From Erwinia billingiae Eb661 (lineage in GTDB: Bacteria; Pseudomonadota; Gammaproteobacteria; Enterobacterales; Enterobacteriaceae): 64,000 nucleotides of DNA. The notes below the pieces were generated by a model. That model was not told where the DNA came from, made no database searches, and saw only the letters and a program-made list of their open reading frames with translations. The first letter of the stretch is position 1. The number at the start of each line of letters is the position of its first letter. The DNA lies in the NCBI RefSeq assembly GCF_000196615.1, contig NC_014306.1, forward strand, positions 2,790,001 through 2,854,000, in the 5' to 3' direction. The position numbers were made by a program, and so were the translations under genes. Of the stretch, positions 25,984 to 34,908 are shown piece by piece.

Positions 25984-28335
25984 ATGTCTCAAATACTGTT
26001 TAGCAAAGCCCGTCCGGCGGGCCAGTTCACCCTTCGTCCGATGCAGGCTGACGATGCGTCCTTAATCCACAGCTGGGTCACGCGTGATTATGCGCGCTTC
26101 TGGGGAATGCAGAGCGACAGCCTGGAGCAGGTCGCCACCTTCTATCGCAACCTGACCGCCAACAATCCGCGTGCGGCGTTGATCGGCTGCTGTGATGACA
26201 AGCCGGTGTTCCTGATGGAGTTCTATCAGGCGGGTGAAGATGAGGTCGGTAAGTTCTATCCGGCGCAGCCGGGTGACTACGGGATGCATATCCTCATCGC
26301 GCCGGCTAATCGTCCGGTGCGTCAGTTCAGCTGGCAGGTGTTCAGCGTGGTGATGGACTACATGTTCAGCCAGCCGGAAGTGCAGCGCGTGGTGGTCGAG
26401 CCTGATGTGCGCAATGACAAAATCCATCCGCTGAACAAGCGTGCCGGCTTCCGCTACCAGCACACCATCGATATGGGCCACAAAACCGCCTGGCTGGCTT
26501 TCTGCCAGCGCGATGATTATCAACACGCTTTATTGCAGGAAACCCTGACTATGACCAATGACAACCCGCTTCTCTCAGGATCGCATCTTTCCGGTGACAA
26601 CTGGTCGCTGGCAAACCGTATGCTGATCCGCAAAGCCATTGCCGAGTTCGCCCATGAGAAAATCATCGCGCCAACCGATCTGGGCAACGGTCGCTTCAGT
26701 CTGGCCGTTCCGGGTGGCGAAGCTGACTATCAGTTTACGGCACGTCGACTGGCGTTAGATCATTGGGAAATCGCCGCCGATTCCCTGCTCAAGCAGGAGA
26801 ACGGACATCCGCTGACGCTGGATGCGCTGCAATTTATCGTCGAGTTCAATCAGCAGATTGGCATTCCTCCGGCGATGCTGGCCACCTATATGGAAGAGAT
26901 CACCAGCACGCTTTGCAGCAGCGTGTTCAAGCTGCAGAAGAACAATCCCGACAGCGCCGCGCTGGTCAGTGCGGATTTCCAGACGGTTGAAGCCTCAATG
27001 ACCGAAGGCCATCCGTGCTTCGTGGCGAATAACGGCCGTATCGGTTTTGATGCGCGCGATTATCTGGCCTTTGCTCCCGAAGCGGCGACACCGATTAATC
27101 TGGTGTGGGTGGCGGTTCATCTGCGCAATGCGCATTTTTCCAGCCTGAGCGATCTGGAGTATGAGCAGCTGATGCGTGATGAGCTGGGTGATTCGGTGAT
27201 TAACGGCTTTAACCGCCAGCTGACCGAAAAAGGCCTGGCGACCGATGACTATCTGTTTATGCCGGTGCACCCATGGCAGTGGCAGAACAAACTGCTGACC
27301 GTCTTCGCGCCGGATATCGCCAATAACGACATCGTTTACCTCGGTACCGGCGACGATCACTATCAGGCCCAGCAGTCGATCCGCACCTTCTTCAACCGCA
27401 GCCAGCCGAACAAGCGCTATGTGAAAACCGCGCTGTCGGTATTGAATATGGGCTTTATGCGCGGCCTTTCGCCGTATTACATGGCTACGACGCCGGCGAT
27501 TAACGAATGGCTGGACGGTCTGGTGGCGAAGGATGAATGGCTGCAACGCTGTGACTTCCGTATTCTGCGCGAGGTGGCTGCGGTCGGTTATCACAACCGT
27601 TATTATGAAAAAGCCATCACCGGCGACTCGGCGTATAAAAAGATGTTTGCCGCACTGTGGCGTGACAACCCGGTTGCCCAGCTTCAGGCCAATCAGCGTT
27701 TGATGACCATGGCGTCCTTCCTGCATGTCGACCAGCATCAGAAAGCCCTGCTGCCGGCCCTGATTGCGGATTCTGGCTTGCCAGCGGACCAGTGGATTGC
27801 CCGCTATCTGACCTGCTACCTCAGCCCGCTGCTGCACTGCTTCTATCAGCACGATCTGGTGTTTATGCCGCACGGCGAAAACCTGATCCTGCTGCTGGAA
27901 AATAACGTGCCGGTCAGCGCCTATATGAAAGACATTGGCGAAGAGATTGCGGTGATGAACCCGGACGCGGTATTGCCTGAAAAGGTACAGCGTCTGGCGG
28001 TGGACGTGCCGGAAGAGCTGAAGCTGCTGTCGGTCTTTACCGACGTGTTCGACTGCATTTTCCGCTTTATCAGCGCCATCCTCGACGAGTCCGGCACCCT
28101 GCCAGAAGAGAAATTCTGGCAGGCGGTGGCTAACTGCGTGAAAGAGTATCAGCAGGCGCATCCGCAGCTGGCCAGCAAGTTCGAGCGGTACGATATGTTC
28201 ACGCCGGAGTTCACCCGCTCCTGCCTGAACCGCCTGCAGTTGGCGAACAATCAGCAGATGATTAACCTGTCCGATCCGGCGGAAAACCTGAAGTTTGCCG
28301 GCACGCTGGTTAACCCGATTGCGGCTTTTCGTTAA
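25984..28335 (+). CDS. dfoC: DfoC, fused N-acyltransferase and NIS desferrioxamine synthetase
   Basis: A 783-residue fusion of two enzymes that are separate (DesC and DesD) in Streptomyces. Residues about 10-185 are a GNAT-type acyltransferase expected to succinylate or acetylate N-hydroxycadaverine, with EPDVRNDKIHPLNKRAGFR near residues 139-157. Residues about 190-783 are an IucA/IucC-type NIS synthetase that joins the units with ATP; HPWQWQNK and HGENLILLLENN are the family motifs. The ATG at 25984 lies one base after the dfoA stop; the frame is open further upstream inside dfoA, but that part is a shadow. An internal ATG at 26551 sits exactly at the domain joint. Confidence 0.93.
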   Translation: MSQILFSKARPAGQFTLRPMQADDASLIHSWVTRDYARFWGMQSDSLEQVATFYRNLTANNPRAALIGCCDDKPVFLMEFYQAGEDEVGKFYPAQPGDYGMHILIAPANRPVRQFSWQVFSVVMDYMFSQPEVQRVVVEPDVRNDKIHPLNKRAGFRYQHTIDMGHKTAWLAFCQRDDYQHALLQETLTMTNDNPLLSGSHLSGDNWSLANRMLIRKAIAEFAHEKIIAPTDLGNGRFSLAVPGGEADYQFTARRLALDHWEIAADSLLKQENGHPLTLDALQFIVEFNQQIGIPPAMLATYMEEITSTLCSSVFKLQKNNPDSAALVSADFQTVEASMTEGHPCFVANNGRIGFDARDYLAFAPEAATPINLVWVAVHLRNAHFSSLSDLEYEQLMRDELGDSVINGFNRQLTEKGLATDDYLFMPVHPWQWQNKLLTVFAPDIANNDIVYLGTGDDHYQAQQSIRTFFNRSQPNKRYVKTALSVLNMGFMRGLSPYYMATTPAINEWLDGLVAKDEWLQRCDFRILREVAAVGYHNRYYEKAITGDSAYKKMFAALWRDNPVAQLQANQRLMTMASFLHVDQHQKALLPALIADSGLPADQWIARYLTCYLSPLLHCFYQHDLVFMPHGENLILLLENNVPVSAYMKDIGEEIAVMNPDAVLPEKVQRLAVDVPEELKLLSVFTDVFDCIFRFISAILDESGTLPEEKFWQAVANCVKEYQQAHPQLASKFERYDMFTPEFTRSCLNRLQLANNQQMINLSDPAENLKFAGTLVNPIAAFR

Positions 28336-28347
28336 GGGTTGCGTGCT

Positions 28348-28400
28348 TCGGGCAAGGGCAGCGTCAGGCGGTGAGCAACCTGACGCTGCGCCTTGCCCGA
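28348..28400 (+). repeat. 20-bp extragenic hairpin after dfoC
   Basis: TCGGGCAAGG-G-CAGCGTCAGG pairs with CCTGACGCTG-CG-CCTTGCCCGA around a ten-base loop, with a one-by-two internal bulge. No T-run follows, so it would act as an mRNA-end stabiliser or a weak stop rather than an intrinsic terminator. The inner arms resemble those of the hairpin at 5062-5102. Confidence 0.65.
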
Positions 28401-28440
28401 GATAATTCATCAATCCGGCATAAAACTGGTGTATGTTGGC

Positions 28441-28477
28441 GCGGTCGCTTCGGTGACCGCGTCTTTTGTTTTTCTTA
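28441..28477 (+). terminator. UUCG-loop terminator-like hairpin before the exporter gene
   Basis: GCGGTCGC and GTGACCGC form an 8-bp stem (one G-U pair) closed by a C(TTCG)G tetraloop. TCTTTTGTTTTTCTT follows. It looks like an intrinsic terminator yet ends only about 15 bases before the ribosome site of the next gene, so it either ends dfoJAC or attenuates read-through into the exporter gene. Confidence 0.7.
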
Positions 28478-28498
28478 TCCTTGCTGGAAGGAGCCAGA

Positions 28499-29734
28499 AT
28501 GGCCTCATTTATTCCGGTGTCGAGCCTGACCCGCCGACATCTGATTTTCCCTCTCTCCCTTGTGCTGTTTGAGTTTGCTACCTACATCGCCCACGACATG
28601 ATCCAACCCGGCATGTTGCTGGTCACCAGCGAATTCAACGTCGGACCCGAATGGGTTTCCGCGTCGCTAACGGCCTATCTGATCGGTGGCATCGTGCTGC
28701 AGTGGTTACTGGGCCCGCTTTCCGACAAGCTGGGTCGCCGCCCGGTGATGCTGTCTGGCGTGGCGTTCTTTATGCTGACCTGCTTCGCCACCCACTGGGT
28801 GCAAAGCATCGAACAGTTTATCCTGCTGCGATTTTTACAGGGGATAAGCCTGTGCTTTATTGGCGCGGTGGGTTATGCCGCCATCCAGGAAGCCTTTGAT
28901 GAGTCGCTGAGCGTGAAGATTATGGCGCTGATGGCCAACGTGGCGCTGTTAGCGCCGCTGGCCGGACCGTTGGCCGGCGCGGCGTTTCTGTCGGTGGGCC
29001 AATGGCGCACCATGTTCTGGCTGTTTGGTGGCGTAACGGCGGTGGCGTTGATCGGCCTGTGGCGCACCATGCCGGAAACCTCGGGCGATCGGAACACGTC
29101 ACTTTCGCTTAAATCCCTCGCCAAAGGCTATTACGCGCTGCTGACAGACCGTCAGGTGATGAGTGGATCGCTGGCCATCGGCCTGGTAACCATTCCCTGC
29201 CTGGCCTGGGTGGCGCTTTCACCGGTGATCCTGATCCATGACGAAGGGTTAACCCGCATGGATTATGCGCTGCTGCAGCTGCCGGTCTTTGTGGCGATGA
29301 TTGCCGGAAATCTGACGCTCGGTCGGCTTTCTGGCCGCATGGCGATTGAGCAGCCGCTGAAGCTGGGCGCATGGCCGATTGTGATTGGTCTGGCGCTGGC
29401 TGCGCTGTGCACCTCCATCAACCCGCACAGCTATCTGTGGCTGACGGCCGGTCTGAGCCTGTATGGCTTTGGCACCGGGCTGGTCAACGCCGGGCTGTAT
29501 CGCCTGACCTTATTCTCCAGCACCGCCGGAAAAGGCAGCGTGGCGGCAATGCTGGGCATGGTGAGTATTGTGGTGTTTGCGTTGGGGATTGAGCTGGCGA
29601 AAAGCGCCTACTTCGGTGGCGGAAGCTTTATGTTCAGCGTGGTGAACCTGGCGTGTGGGCTGGCATGGTTGCTGCTGGTGCGTGCTTTCCTGCGTGAGCG
29701 CAAGCGCCGGACAACCATCACTGCGGTGAACTGA
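28499..29734 (+). CDS. dfoS: MdfA-type MFS exporter, probable desferrioxamine exporter DfoS
   Basis: A 411-residue major facilitator with 12 predicted membrane helices, closely similar to MdfA multidrug/proton antiporters. It shares FEFATYIAHDMIQPGML in helix 1 (with the acidic Glu and Asp used for proton and cation coupling), the motif A sequence GPLSDKLGRRPVML, and LRFLQGISLCFIGAVGYAAI. Position behind dfoJAC matches the exporter called dfoS in Pantoea, so export of desferrioxamine is the best inference. General drug export in the MdfA manner is the alternative. ATG 28499 follows GGAAGGAGCCAGA. Confidence 0.82.
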   Translation: MASFIPVSSLTRRHLIFPLSLVLFEFATYIAHDMIQPGMLLVTSEFNVGPEWVSASLTAYLIGGIVLQWLLGPLSDKLGRRPVMLSGVAFFMLTCFATHWVQSIEQFILLRFLQGISLCFIGAVGYAAIQEAFDESLSVKIMALMANVALLAPLAGPLAGAAFLSVGQWRTMFWLFGGVTAVALIGLWRTMPETSGDRNTSLSLKSLAKGYYALLTDRQVMSGSLAIGLVTIPCLAWVALSPVILIHDEGLTRMDYALLQLPVFVAMIAGNLTLGRLSGRMAIEQPLKLGAWPIVIGLALAALCTSINPHSYLWLTAGLSLYGFGTGLVNAGLYRLTLFSSTAGKGSVAAMLGMVSIVVFALGIELAKSAYFGGGSFMFSVVNLACGLAWLLLVRAFLRERKRRTTITAVN

Positions 29735-29757
29735 TACAGCGCCGGGACGTAATAAAC

Positions 29758-29794
29758 AAAAAGAGCGGAGTGTTCATCACCCCGCTCTTTTTTT
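29758..29794. terminator. Bidirectional terminator between dfoS and lpxM
   Basis: AAAGAGCGG pairs with CCGCTCTTT, with an inner GTG/CAC pairing, and has A-rich and T-rich flanks on opposite sides. It serves both convergent genes and marks the right border of the siderophore locus. Confidence 0.82.
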
Positions 29795-29807
29795 ATGCTG
29801 CTCAACC

Positions 29808-30779
29808 TTACTTTTTACCGTAGAGATCTTTGCGTTTATACGGCTCGATATCGCCCTCTTTACGCGTCTTCAACAGTTTCAGGATCCAGGTGTACTGCTC
29901 CGGATTCGGCCGCACCAGCATTTCCACTTCTTCGTTCATCCGGCGCGCCAGCGTATGGTCATCGACATTGACCAAATCATCCATCGGTTCACGCAGATAA
30001 ATATCCATCTGATGGGTTTTGCTGTTATACACCGGGAACAACGGGATCACGCGCGCGCGGCAGACCTTCATCAGGCGACCCACGGCGGGCAGCGTGGCTT
30101 TATAGGTGGCAAAGAAGTCGACAAACTCGCTTTGCTCCGGGCCGTGGTCCTGGTCCGGCAGATAATAGCCCCAGTAACCCTGACGGATTGAACTGATAAA
30201 CGGCTTGATGCCGTCATTACGCGCGTGCATCCGGCCACCAAAGCGGCGACGGATGGCATTCCACACGTAGTCCATCAACGGATTGCGCTGGTTATGGAAC
30301 ATTGCCGCCATTTTCTGGCCCTGATAAGCCAGCACCATCGCCGGGATATCCACAGCCCAGCCGTGCGGCACCAGGAAGATCACGTTGCCACCCTGCTCAC
30401 GGATATCGTCGATAATTTCCTGATTGTGCCAGTGGATGCGGCCGATCGCTTTGTCCGGGCGTAACGCCAGCTCGGCCATCATCGCCATTGACTGAGGCGC
30501 CGTGGCGAACATCTCATCTATGATCGCTTCCCGCTGCGCTTCAGGCACTTCGGGCATGCAATACAACAGATTAATCTGCGCGCGCCTTCTGGCACTTTTG
30601 GCCATCTTTCCTGCCAGACGCCCCAGTGCGCCAAGCAACGGATCGCGCATCCCTACAGGTAACCATGCCAGTCCGGCAAAGGCGCCAATGGTCAGCCAGT
30701 TGCCCCAATATTTCGGCAACAGAAAGGATTTCTGAAAGGTAGGAATGAACTCTATATTACTTTTTTTGCTGTTTTCCAT
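29808..30779 (-). CDS. lpxM: LpxM (MsbB), Kdo2-lipid A myristoyltransferase
   Basis: Adds the final secondary acyl chain, usually myristate, to Kdo2-lauroyl-lipid IVA at the inner membrane. The 323-residue product equals the E. coli length. A hydrophobic N-terminal segment lies near residues 28-42, and the catalytic HX4D motif is His139-Asp144 in [23 protein letters not shown] and [10 protein letters not shown] are family blocks. In E. coli it lies next to pykA; here the dfo locus separates them. Confidence 0.96.
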   Translation of the reverse strand: MENSKKSNIEFIPTFQKSFLLPKYWGNWLTIGAFAGLAWLPVGMRDPLLGALGRLAGKMAKSARRRAQINLLYCMPEVPEAQREAIIDEMFATAPQSMAMMAELALRPDKAIGRIHWHNQEIIDDIREQGGNVIFLVPHGWAVDIPAMVLAYQGQKMAAMFHNQRNPLMDYVWNAIRRRFGGRMHARNDGIKPFISSIRQGYWGYYLPDQDHGPEQSEFVDFFATYKATLPAVGRLMKVCRARVIPLFPVYNSKTHQMDIYLREPMDDLVNVDDHTLARRMNEEVEMLVRPNPEQYTWILKLLKTRKEGDIEPYKRKDLYGKK

Positions 30780-30863
30780 GCACTCGCCTCAAACAATAAC
30801 GGGCTAATGATAGTGCTGACGGGCAATTTTGCAATCCCCGTATCATTCCGTCGATAAAATGAA

Positions 30864-30890
30864 AAAGCCGGCGGGAGATCCCGTCGGCTT
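30864..30890 (-). terminator. Terminator of mepM
   Basis: On the minus strand AAGCCGACGGG pairs with CCCGCCGGCTT (11 bp, one G-U) around a four-base loop and runs into TTTTTC. It lies between mepM and lpxM and so ends mepM transcription. Confidence 0.82.
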
Positions 30891-30912
30891 AAAGATGAAC
30901 GATTGAACTGAC

Positions 30913-32241
30913 TTAGTTAAAGCGTAACTGCGGCATAACCTCACGCACCTGTTTCAGGTAATCGCTGCGATCTTTGCCACTCAGACCTTCCATCCGCGGC
31001 AGTTTCGCCGTCAGTGGGTTAACCGCCTGGTTGTTGATCCAGATTTCAAAGTGCAGGTGCGGCCCGGTGGAACGCCCGGTGCTGCCGGACAAACCAATAC
31101 GCTCGCCACGCTTCACTTTTTCGCCGGGTTTCACCAACAGCTTCTGCATGTGCATATAGCGGGTCATATACTGACGACCGTGGCGGATTGCCACATAGTT
31201 ACCCGCACCCCCGCTACGCTTGGAGACGATCACTTCACCGTCGCCGACCGCCAGCACCGGCGTGCCAATCGGCAGGGCAAAATCGACGCCTTTATGCGGC
31301 GCAATACGGCCGGTCACCGGGTTAACGCGACGCGGATTAAAGTTGGACGACACGCGATACTGTTTAACGGTCGGGAAGCGCATAAAGCCTTGCGCCAGCC
31401 CGGAACCGGTGCGGTCGTAGAACTTACCGTCATTGGCGCGGATAGCGTAATAGTCTTTGCCGCCAGACTGCAAACGAACGCCGGAAAGTTGGCTTTGCTC
31501 GCTCTTGCCTTCCAGCATTTCGCGCGACATCAATACCGAGAATTTGTCGCCATTGCGCAATTTTCGGAAATCCATCTGCCACTGCAACGCTTTAATTACC
31601 GCGCTGATTTCCCCGCTGGTAAGGCCAGCCTGTTTTGCACTGTTAACAAAACTGCCGTTCACCGTGCCCGACAGAACGGCATCTTTCCACTCGCCCTTCT
31701 GCACTTCAGAAGAGGATTTAAAGGTGTCGCCAGAACGATCATAAGTGCGGGTTTCGCGGCGGGAGGCTTCCCAGGTCAGACGTTGCAGCTGACCATCATC
31801 AGTCAGCGTCCAGCTCAGCTGTTGGCCCACACCGAGGTTGCGCAGATCCTTATCGACCTTAGCCAGTTGGTTGATATCACTCATATCAATGCCATACTGA
31901 TTTAAGACGCTGCTTAAGGTATCGCCGGAAGAAACGACATAGTCATGGGTGCCGGTTTCATTCGGCACATCCTCATCTATCTCATCTTTTGGCACATCAT
32001 CTTCTGGCGCGGGCGTGTCCTGATCGAGCGGTTCGCTGGCATCGGGCGTCACGGTGCGCAACTGGCTCTTGTCGAGGATAATGCTCTTAACGATAGGGTT
32101 AGTTTCACCGGTTTGATGATAAACAAATGGCCGCCAGACGGAGACGGCCAGTGTCACTACGGTGAGCGAACCCAGCATGATGCGGTGGGTTCGCGGTAAT
32201 GTGTTAAACGCCATGCTGACAGCGCGGGCAATCTGCTGCAC
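30913..32241 (-). CDS. mepM: MepM (YebA), murein DD-endopeptidase
   Basis: A cell-wall hydrolase that cuts D-Ala-mDAP cross-links so that new glycan strands can be inserted. The 442-residue product (E. coli 440) has an N-terminal membrane anchor near residues 20-37, a LysM domain starting at HDYVVSSGDTLSSVLNQYGI (about 99-118), and a C-terminal M23 peptidase domain with the zinc ligands in HKGVDFALP and GPHLHFEIW. The start is GTG at 32241 with AGAGGA upstream. It lies 14 bases before znuA on the opposite side of the shared block order, as in E. coli. Confidence 0.95.
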   Translation of the reverse strand: MQQIARAVSMAFNTLPRTHRIMLGSLTVVTLAVSVWRPFVYHQTGETNPIVKSIILDKSQLRTVTPDASEPLDQDTPAPEDDVPKDEIDEDVPNETGTHDYVVSSGDTLSSVLNQYGIDMSDINQLAKVDKDLRNLGVGQQLSWTLTDDGQLQRLTWEASRRETRTYDRSGDTFKSSSEVQKGEWKDAVLSGTVNGSFVNSAKQAGLTSGEISAVIKALQWQMDFRKLRNGDKFSVLMSREMLEGKSEQSQLSGVRLQSGGKDYYAIRANDGKFYDRTGSGLAQGFMRFPTVKQYRVSSNFNPRRVNPVTGRIAPHKGVDFALPIGTPVLAVGDGEVIVSKRSGGAGNYVAIRHGRQYMTRYMHMQKLLVKPGEKVKRGERIGLSGSTGRSTGPHLHFEIWINNQAVNPLTAKLPRMEGLSGKDRSDYLKQVREVMPQLRFN

Positions 32242-32254
32242 TTATGAATTTCCT

Positions 32255-33202
32255 CTAGGCTCCTTTCAGGCAGCTCGTGTACTGGCTGGACAACTGTGAG
32301 AGGAATTTCACATAGCTGTCTCTGGCTACAGTAATGTCCGTTCCCAGTGGATCCAGCGTACCTGAACGGACGTTGGTGCCTCTGGCAACCGCATTTATCA
32401 CGGCCGGCCTGAACTGTGGTTCAGCAAAGACGCAGACGGCCTTCTGCTCAACCAGCTCTGTTCGAATTTGATGTAATCGCTGGGCGCCCGGTTGGATCTC
32501 AGGGTTGACGGTAAAATGACCTGTTGGGGTCAAACCGAAGTGTTTTTCAAAGTAGCTATAAGCATCGTGAAAAACGAAATACCCTTTACCTTTAACCGGC
32601 GCAAGCTGAGTTCCTATTTGCGTATCGGCCGATGCCAATTCATCCTCAAAATGTTTGAGGTTCGCGTCTAGTTTGTCTCTGCTTTGGGGCATAAGTTCCA
32701 ATAATTTTGCATGGATTGCAACCGCCGATTGCCTTGCGATCTCTGGGGACATCCACAGGTGCATATTATACTCGCCGTGATGATGGTGATCCTCAGCCGC
32801 ATCATGGCCCTGAGCGCTTTCCCCATGGGCCTCTTCATCCTCTTCTCCACCCTTGATCAGCAGGGGTTTTACGCCCGGTAATTCGGCTAATTCTATTGAT
32901 TTTTGGGCCGGTAATTGCGCCACCGCTTTCGGCATAAACGCTTCCATTTCTGGCCCTACCCAGACCACCAGATCCGCGCCCTGCAAGCGTTTAATATCGG
33001 ATGGACGCAGAGCATAATCATGCTCGGAGGCACCGTCTGGCAACAGCACCTCGACTGGCGTAACGCCATCTGCGATCGCCGCCGCAATAAAGCCCAGAGG
33101 CTTAACAGAAGCCACCACGGCAGCATGGGCAGGCGCCGCAAGCGAGGCGGCTAAACCCAGCGCAGAAATGAGGGTAAAAAGCGGGGCTTTATTATGTAAC
33201 AT
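32255..33202 (-). CDS. znuA: ZnuA, periplasmic zinc-binding protein
   Basis: The solute-binding protein of the ZnuABC high-affinity zinc importer. The 315-residue product has a signal peptide ending at APAHA and a zinc site built from His in SEHDYAL, MHLW and PTGHFTV. Residues about 120-145 form a His/Asp/Glu-rich loop ([15 protein letters not shown]) typical of ZnuA. ATG 33202 gives MLHNKAPLF, the family start; ATGs at 33205 and 33217 are alternatives. It is divergent from znuCB with a Zur box in the shared promoter. Confidence 0.95.
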   Translation of the reverse strand: MLHNKAPLFTLISALGLAASLAAPAHAAVVASVKPLGFIAAAIADGVTPVEVLLPDGASEHDYALRPSDIKRLQGADLVVWVGPEMEAFMPKAVAQLPAQKSIELAELPGVKPLLIKGGEEDEEAHGESAQGHDAAEDHHHHGEYNMHLWMSPEIARQSAVAIHAKLLELMPQSRDKLDANLKHFEDELASADTQIGTQLAPVKGKGYFVFHDAYSYFEKHFGLTPTGHFTVNPEIQPGAQRLHQIRTELVEQKAVCVFAEPQFRPAVINAVARGTNVRSGTLDPLGTDITVARDSYVKFLSQLSSQYTSCLKGA

Positions 33203-33232
33203 CATATTTCCATCCATCGTGAGAAGTCGATG

Positions 33233-33253
33233 GAGTGTGATATTATAACATTC
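33233..33253. promoter_or_regulatory. Zur box between znuA and znuCB
   Basis: GAGTGTGATATTATAACATTC is nearly identical to the E. coli znu Zur operator as I recall it. It lies in the 77-base divergent region, where one Zur-Zn site can repress both promoters. Confidence 0.88.
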
Positions 33254-33279
33254 TAAAACTTTGGCAACCTGTAATGATT

Positions 33280-34032
33280 ATGTCCCCACTGATTAGTCTG
33301 GAAAAAGTGTCTGTCAGCTTTGGCGCGCGTCGTGTGCTTTCCGACGTCTCGTTAACCCTGCAACCCGGTAAAATTTTGACCCTGCTTGGCCCGAATGGCG
33401 CAGGCAAGTCGACGCTTGTGCGCGTGGTGCTGGGCCTGATCCAACCGGACCAGGGCAAATTACTCCGCCCGTCTCAGTTACGCATTGGCTACGTGCCGCA
33501 AAAAATTCATCTGGATGCCACCCTGCCCCTCACCGTCGAGCGCTTTATGCTGTTGCGCGGCGGCGTCAAGCGCAGCGATATTCTGCCGGCGTTAAAGCGC
33601 GTGCAGGCGGCACAGCTGCTGAATTACCCGCTACAGAAACTGTCCGGTGGCGAGATGCAGCGCGTGCTGCTGGCCCGTGCGCTGCTGAATCAGCCACAGG
33701 TGCTGGTGCTGGATGAGCCGACGCAAGGCGTGGACGTCAATGGTCAGGTTGCTTTGTATGATTTGATCGACCAGTTGCGAAACGAGCTGAACTGCGCGGT
33801 GCTGATGGTTTCCCATGATCTGCATCTGGTCATGGCAAAAACCGACGAGGTACTGTGCCTTAATCAGCATATCTGCTGCTCCGGCACGCCAGAAGTGGTG
33901 TCGAAACACCCCGAATTTATCTCGATGTTTGGCTCCCGTGGCGCCGAACAGTTAGCCATCTATCGTCACCACCATAATCACCGTCACGATTTACAGGGAC
34001 GTATTGTTTTACGCAGAGGACAGAATCAGTGA
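33280..34032 (+). CDS. znuC: ZnuC, zinc ABC transporter ATPase
   Basis: The ATP-binding subunit of ZnuABC. The 250-residue product has Walker [10 protein letters not shown] near residue 38, ABC signature LSGGEMQR, Walker [12 protein letters not shown] and the H-loop MVSHDLHL. The histidine-rich tail [11 protein letters not shown] is family-typical and may sense or bind zinc. I chose ATG 33280 by similarity ([14 protein letters not shown]); ATG 33274 is two codons upstream. It overlaps znuB by four bases. Confidence 0.95.
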   Translation: MSPLISLEKVSVSFGARRVLSDVSLTLQPGKILTLLGPNGAGKSTLVRVVLGLIQPDQGKLLRPSQLRIGYVPQKIHLDATLPLTVERFMLLRGGVKRSDILPALKRVQAAQLLNYPLQKLSGGEMQRVLLARALLNQPQVLVLDEPTQGVDVNGQVALYDLIDQLRNELNCAVLMVSHDLHLVMAKTDEVLCLNQHICCSGTPEVVSKHPEFISMFGSRGAEQLAIYRHHHNHRHDLQGRIVLRRGQNQ

Positions 34033-34814
34033 TTGAACTGCTGTTACCCGGCTGGTTTGCCGGTTTTTTACTGGCGCTGGCCGCAGGCCCGCTGGGTTCA
34101 TTCGTGGTGTGGCGCAGGATGTCTTATTTTGGCGATACGCTGGCGCATGCTTCACTGCTGGGCGTGGCCTTTGGTCTGCTGCTGAATATCAGCCCGTTTT
34201 ATGCCGTGATTGCTATCACGCTGCTGCTGTCGCTGCTGCTGGTCTGGCTGGAACGCCGGCCGCATCTGGCCATTGATACCCTGCTTGGCATCCTCGCGCA
34301 CAGCGCGCTGTCGCTGGGTCTGGTGGTAGTCAGCCTGATGTCCAACGTGCGGGTCGATCTGATGGCCTATCTGTTCGGTGACCTGCTGTCGGTGACGCCA
34401 ACCGATCTGTATACCATCGGCGCGGGCGTGGCGATTGTGTTGGCCGTGCTGGCGTTTTACTGGCGCTCGCTGCTGTCGATGACCATCAGCCCGGAGTTAG
34501 CGCAGGTTGATGGCGTTAACATTCAGCGGACCAAAATGGTGCTGATGCTGGTGACCGCGCTAACTATTGGTGTGGCGATGAAATTTGTCGGTGCGTTAAT
34601 TATCACTTCGCTGCTGATCATTCCTGCCGCCACCGCCAGACGCTTTGCCCGTTCGCCGGAGCAGATGGCGGGGATTGCCATCCTGGTGGGGATTCTAGCG
34701 GTGACCGCCGGCCTGACCTTCTCTGCCTGGTACGATACGCCCGCTGGCCCGTCAGTGGTGCTGGGCGCGTCACTGATGTTTATGCTGAGCATGATGAAAC
34801 GTCCGGCGGTATAA
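34029..34814 (+). CDS. znuB: ZnuB, zinc ABC transporter permease
   Basis: The membrane subunit of the zinc importer, 261 residues as in E. coli, with about eight predicted helices of the ABC-3 permease family. [19 protein letters not shown] near residues 29-47 and [17 protein letters not shown] near 192-208 are family blocks. The start GTG at 34029 overlaps the znuC stop, so the two are translationally coupled. Confidence 0.95.
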   Translation: MIELLLPGWFAGFLLALAAGPLGSFVVWRRMSYFGDTLAHASLLGVAFGLLLNISPFYAVIAITLLLSLLLVWLERRPHLAIDTLLGILAHSALSLGLVVVSLMSNVRVDLMAYLFGDLLSVTPTDLYTIGAGVAIVLAVLAFYWRSLLSMTISPELAQVDGVNIQRTKMVLMLVTALTIGVAMKFVGALIITSLLIIPAATARRFARSPEQMAGIAILVGILAVTAGLTFSAWYDTPAGPSVVLGASLMFMLSMMKRPAV

Positions 34815-34861
34815 CGTTGCCGCAGAGGGCCGTTTTTATCCCGCCCACTTACCGCAGCCAT

Positions 34862-34891
34862 AAAAAAAACCGGGAATTCCCGGTTTTTTTT
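34862..34891. terminator. Perfect bidirectional terminator between znuB and ruvB
   Basis: A completely symmetric 30-base palindrome: eight A, CCGGGAATTCCCGG, eight T. It terminates transcription from both sides. Confidence 0.93.
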
Positions 34892-34908
34892 CGTCTGGAC
34901 CACGCGGA

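Noticed and set aside
26995..28413. 472-codon open frame on the minus strand opposite dfoC
   Set aside because: It mirrors the codon structure of the NIS synthetase, has no ribosome site or family motif, and dfoC is unmistakable on the other strand.
31051..31905. 284-codon plus-strand frame opposite mepM
   Set aside because: A shadow of a well-recognised gene; the translation has no domain and a composition typical of antisense frames.
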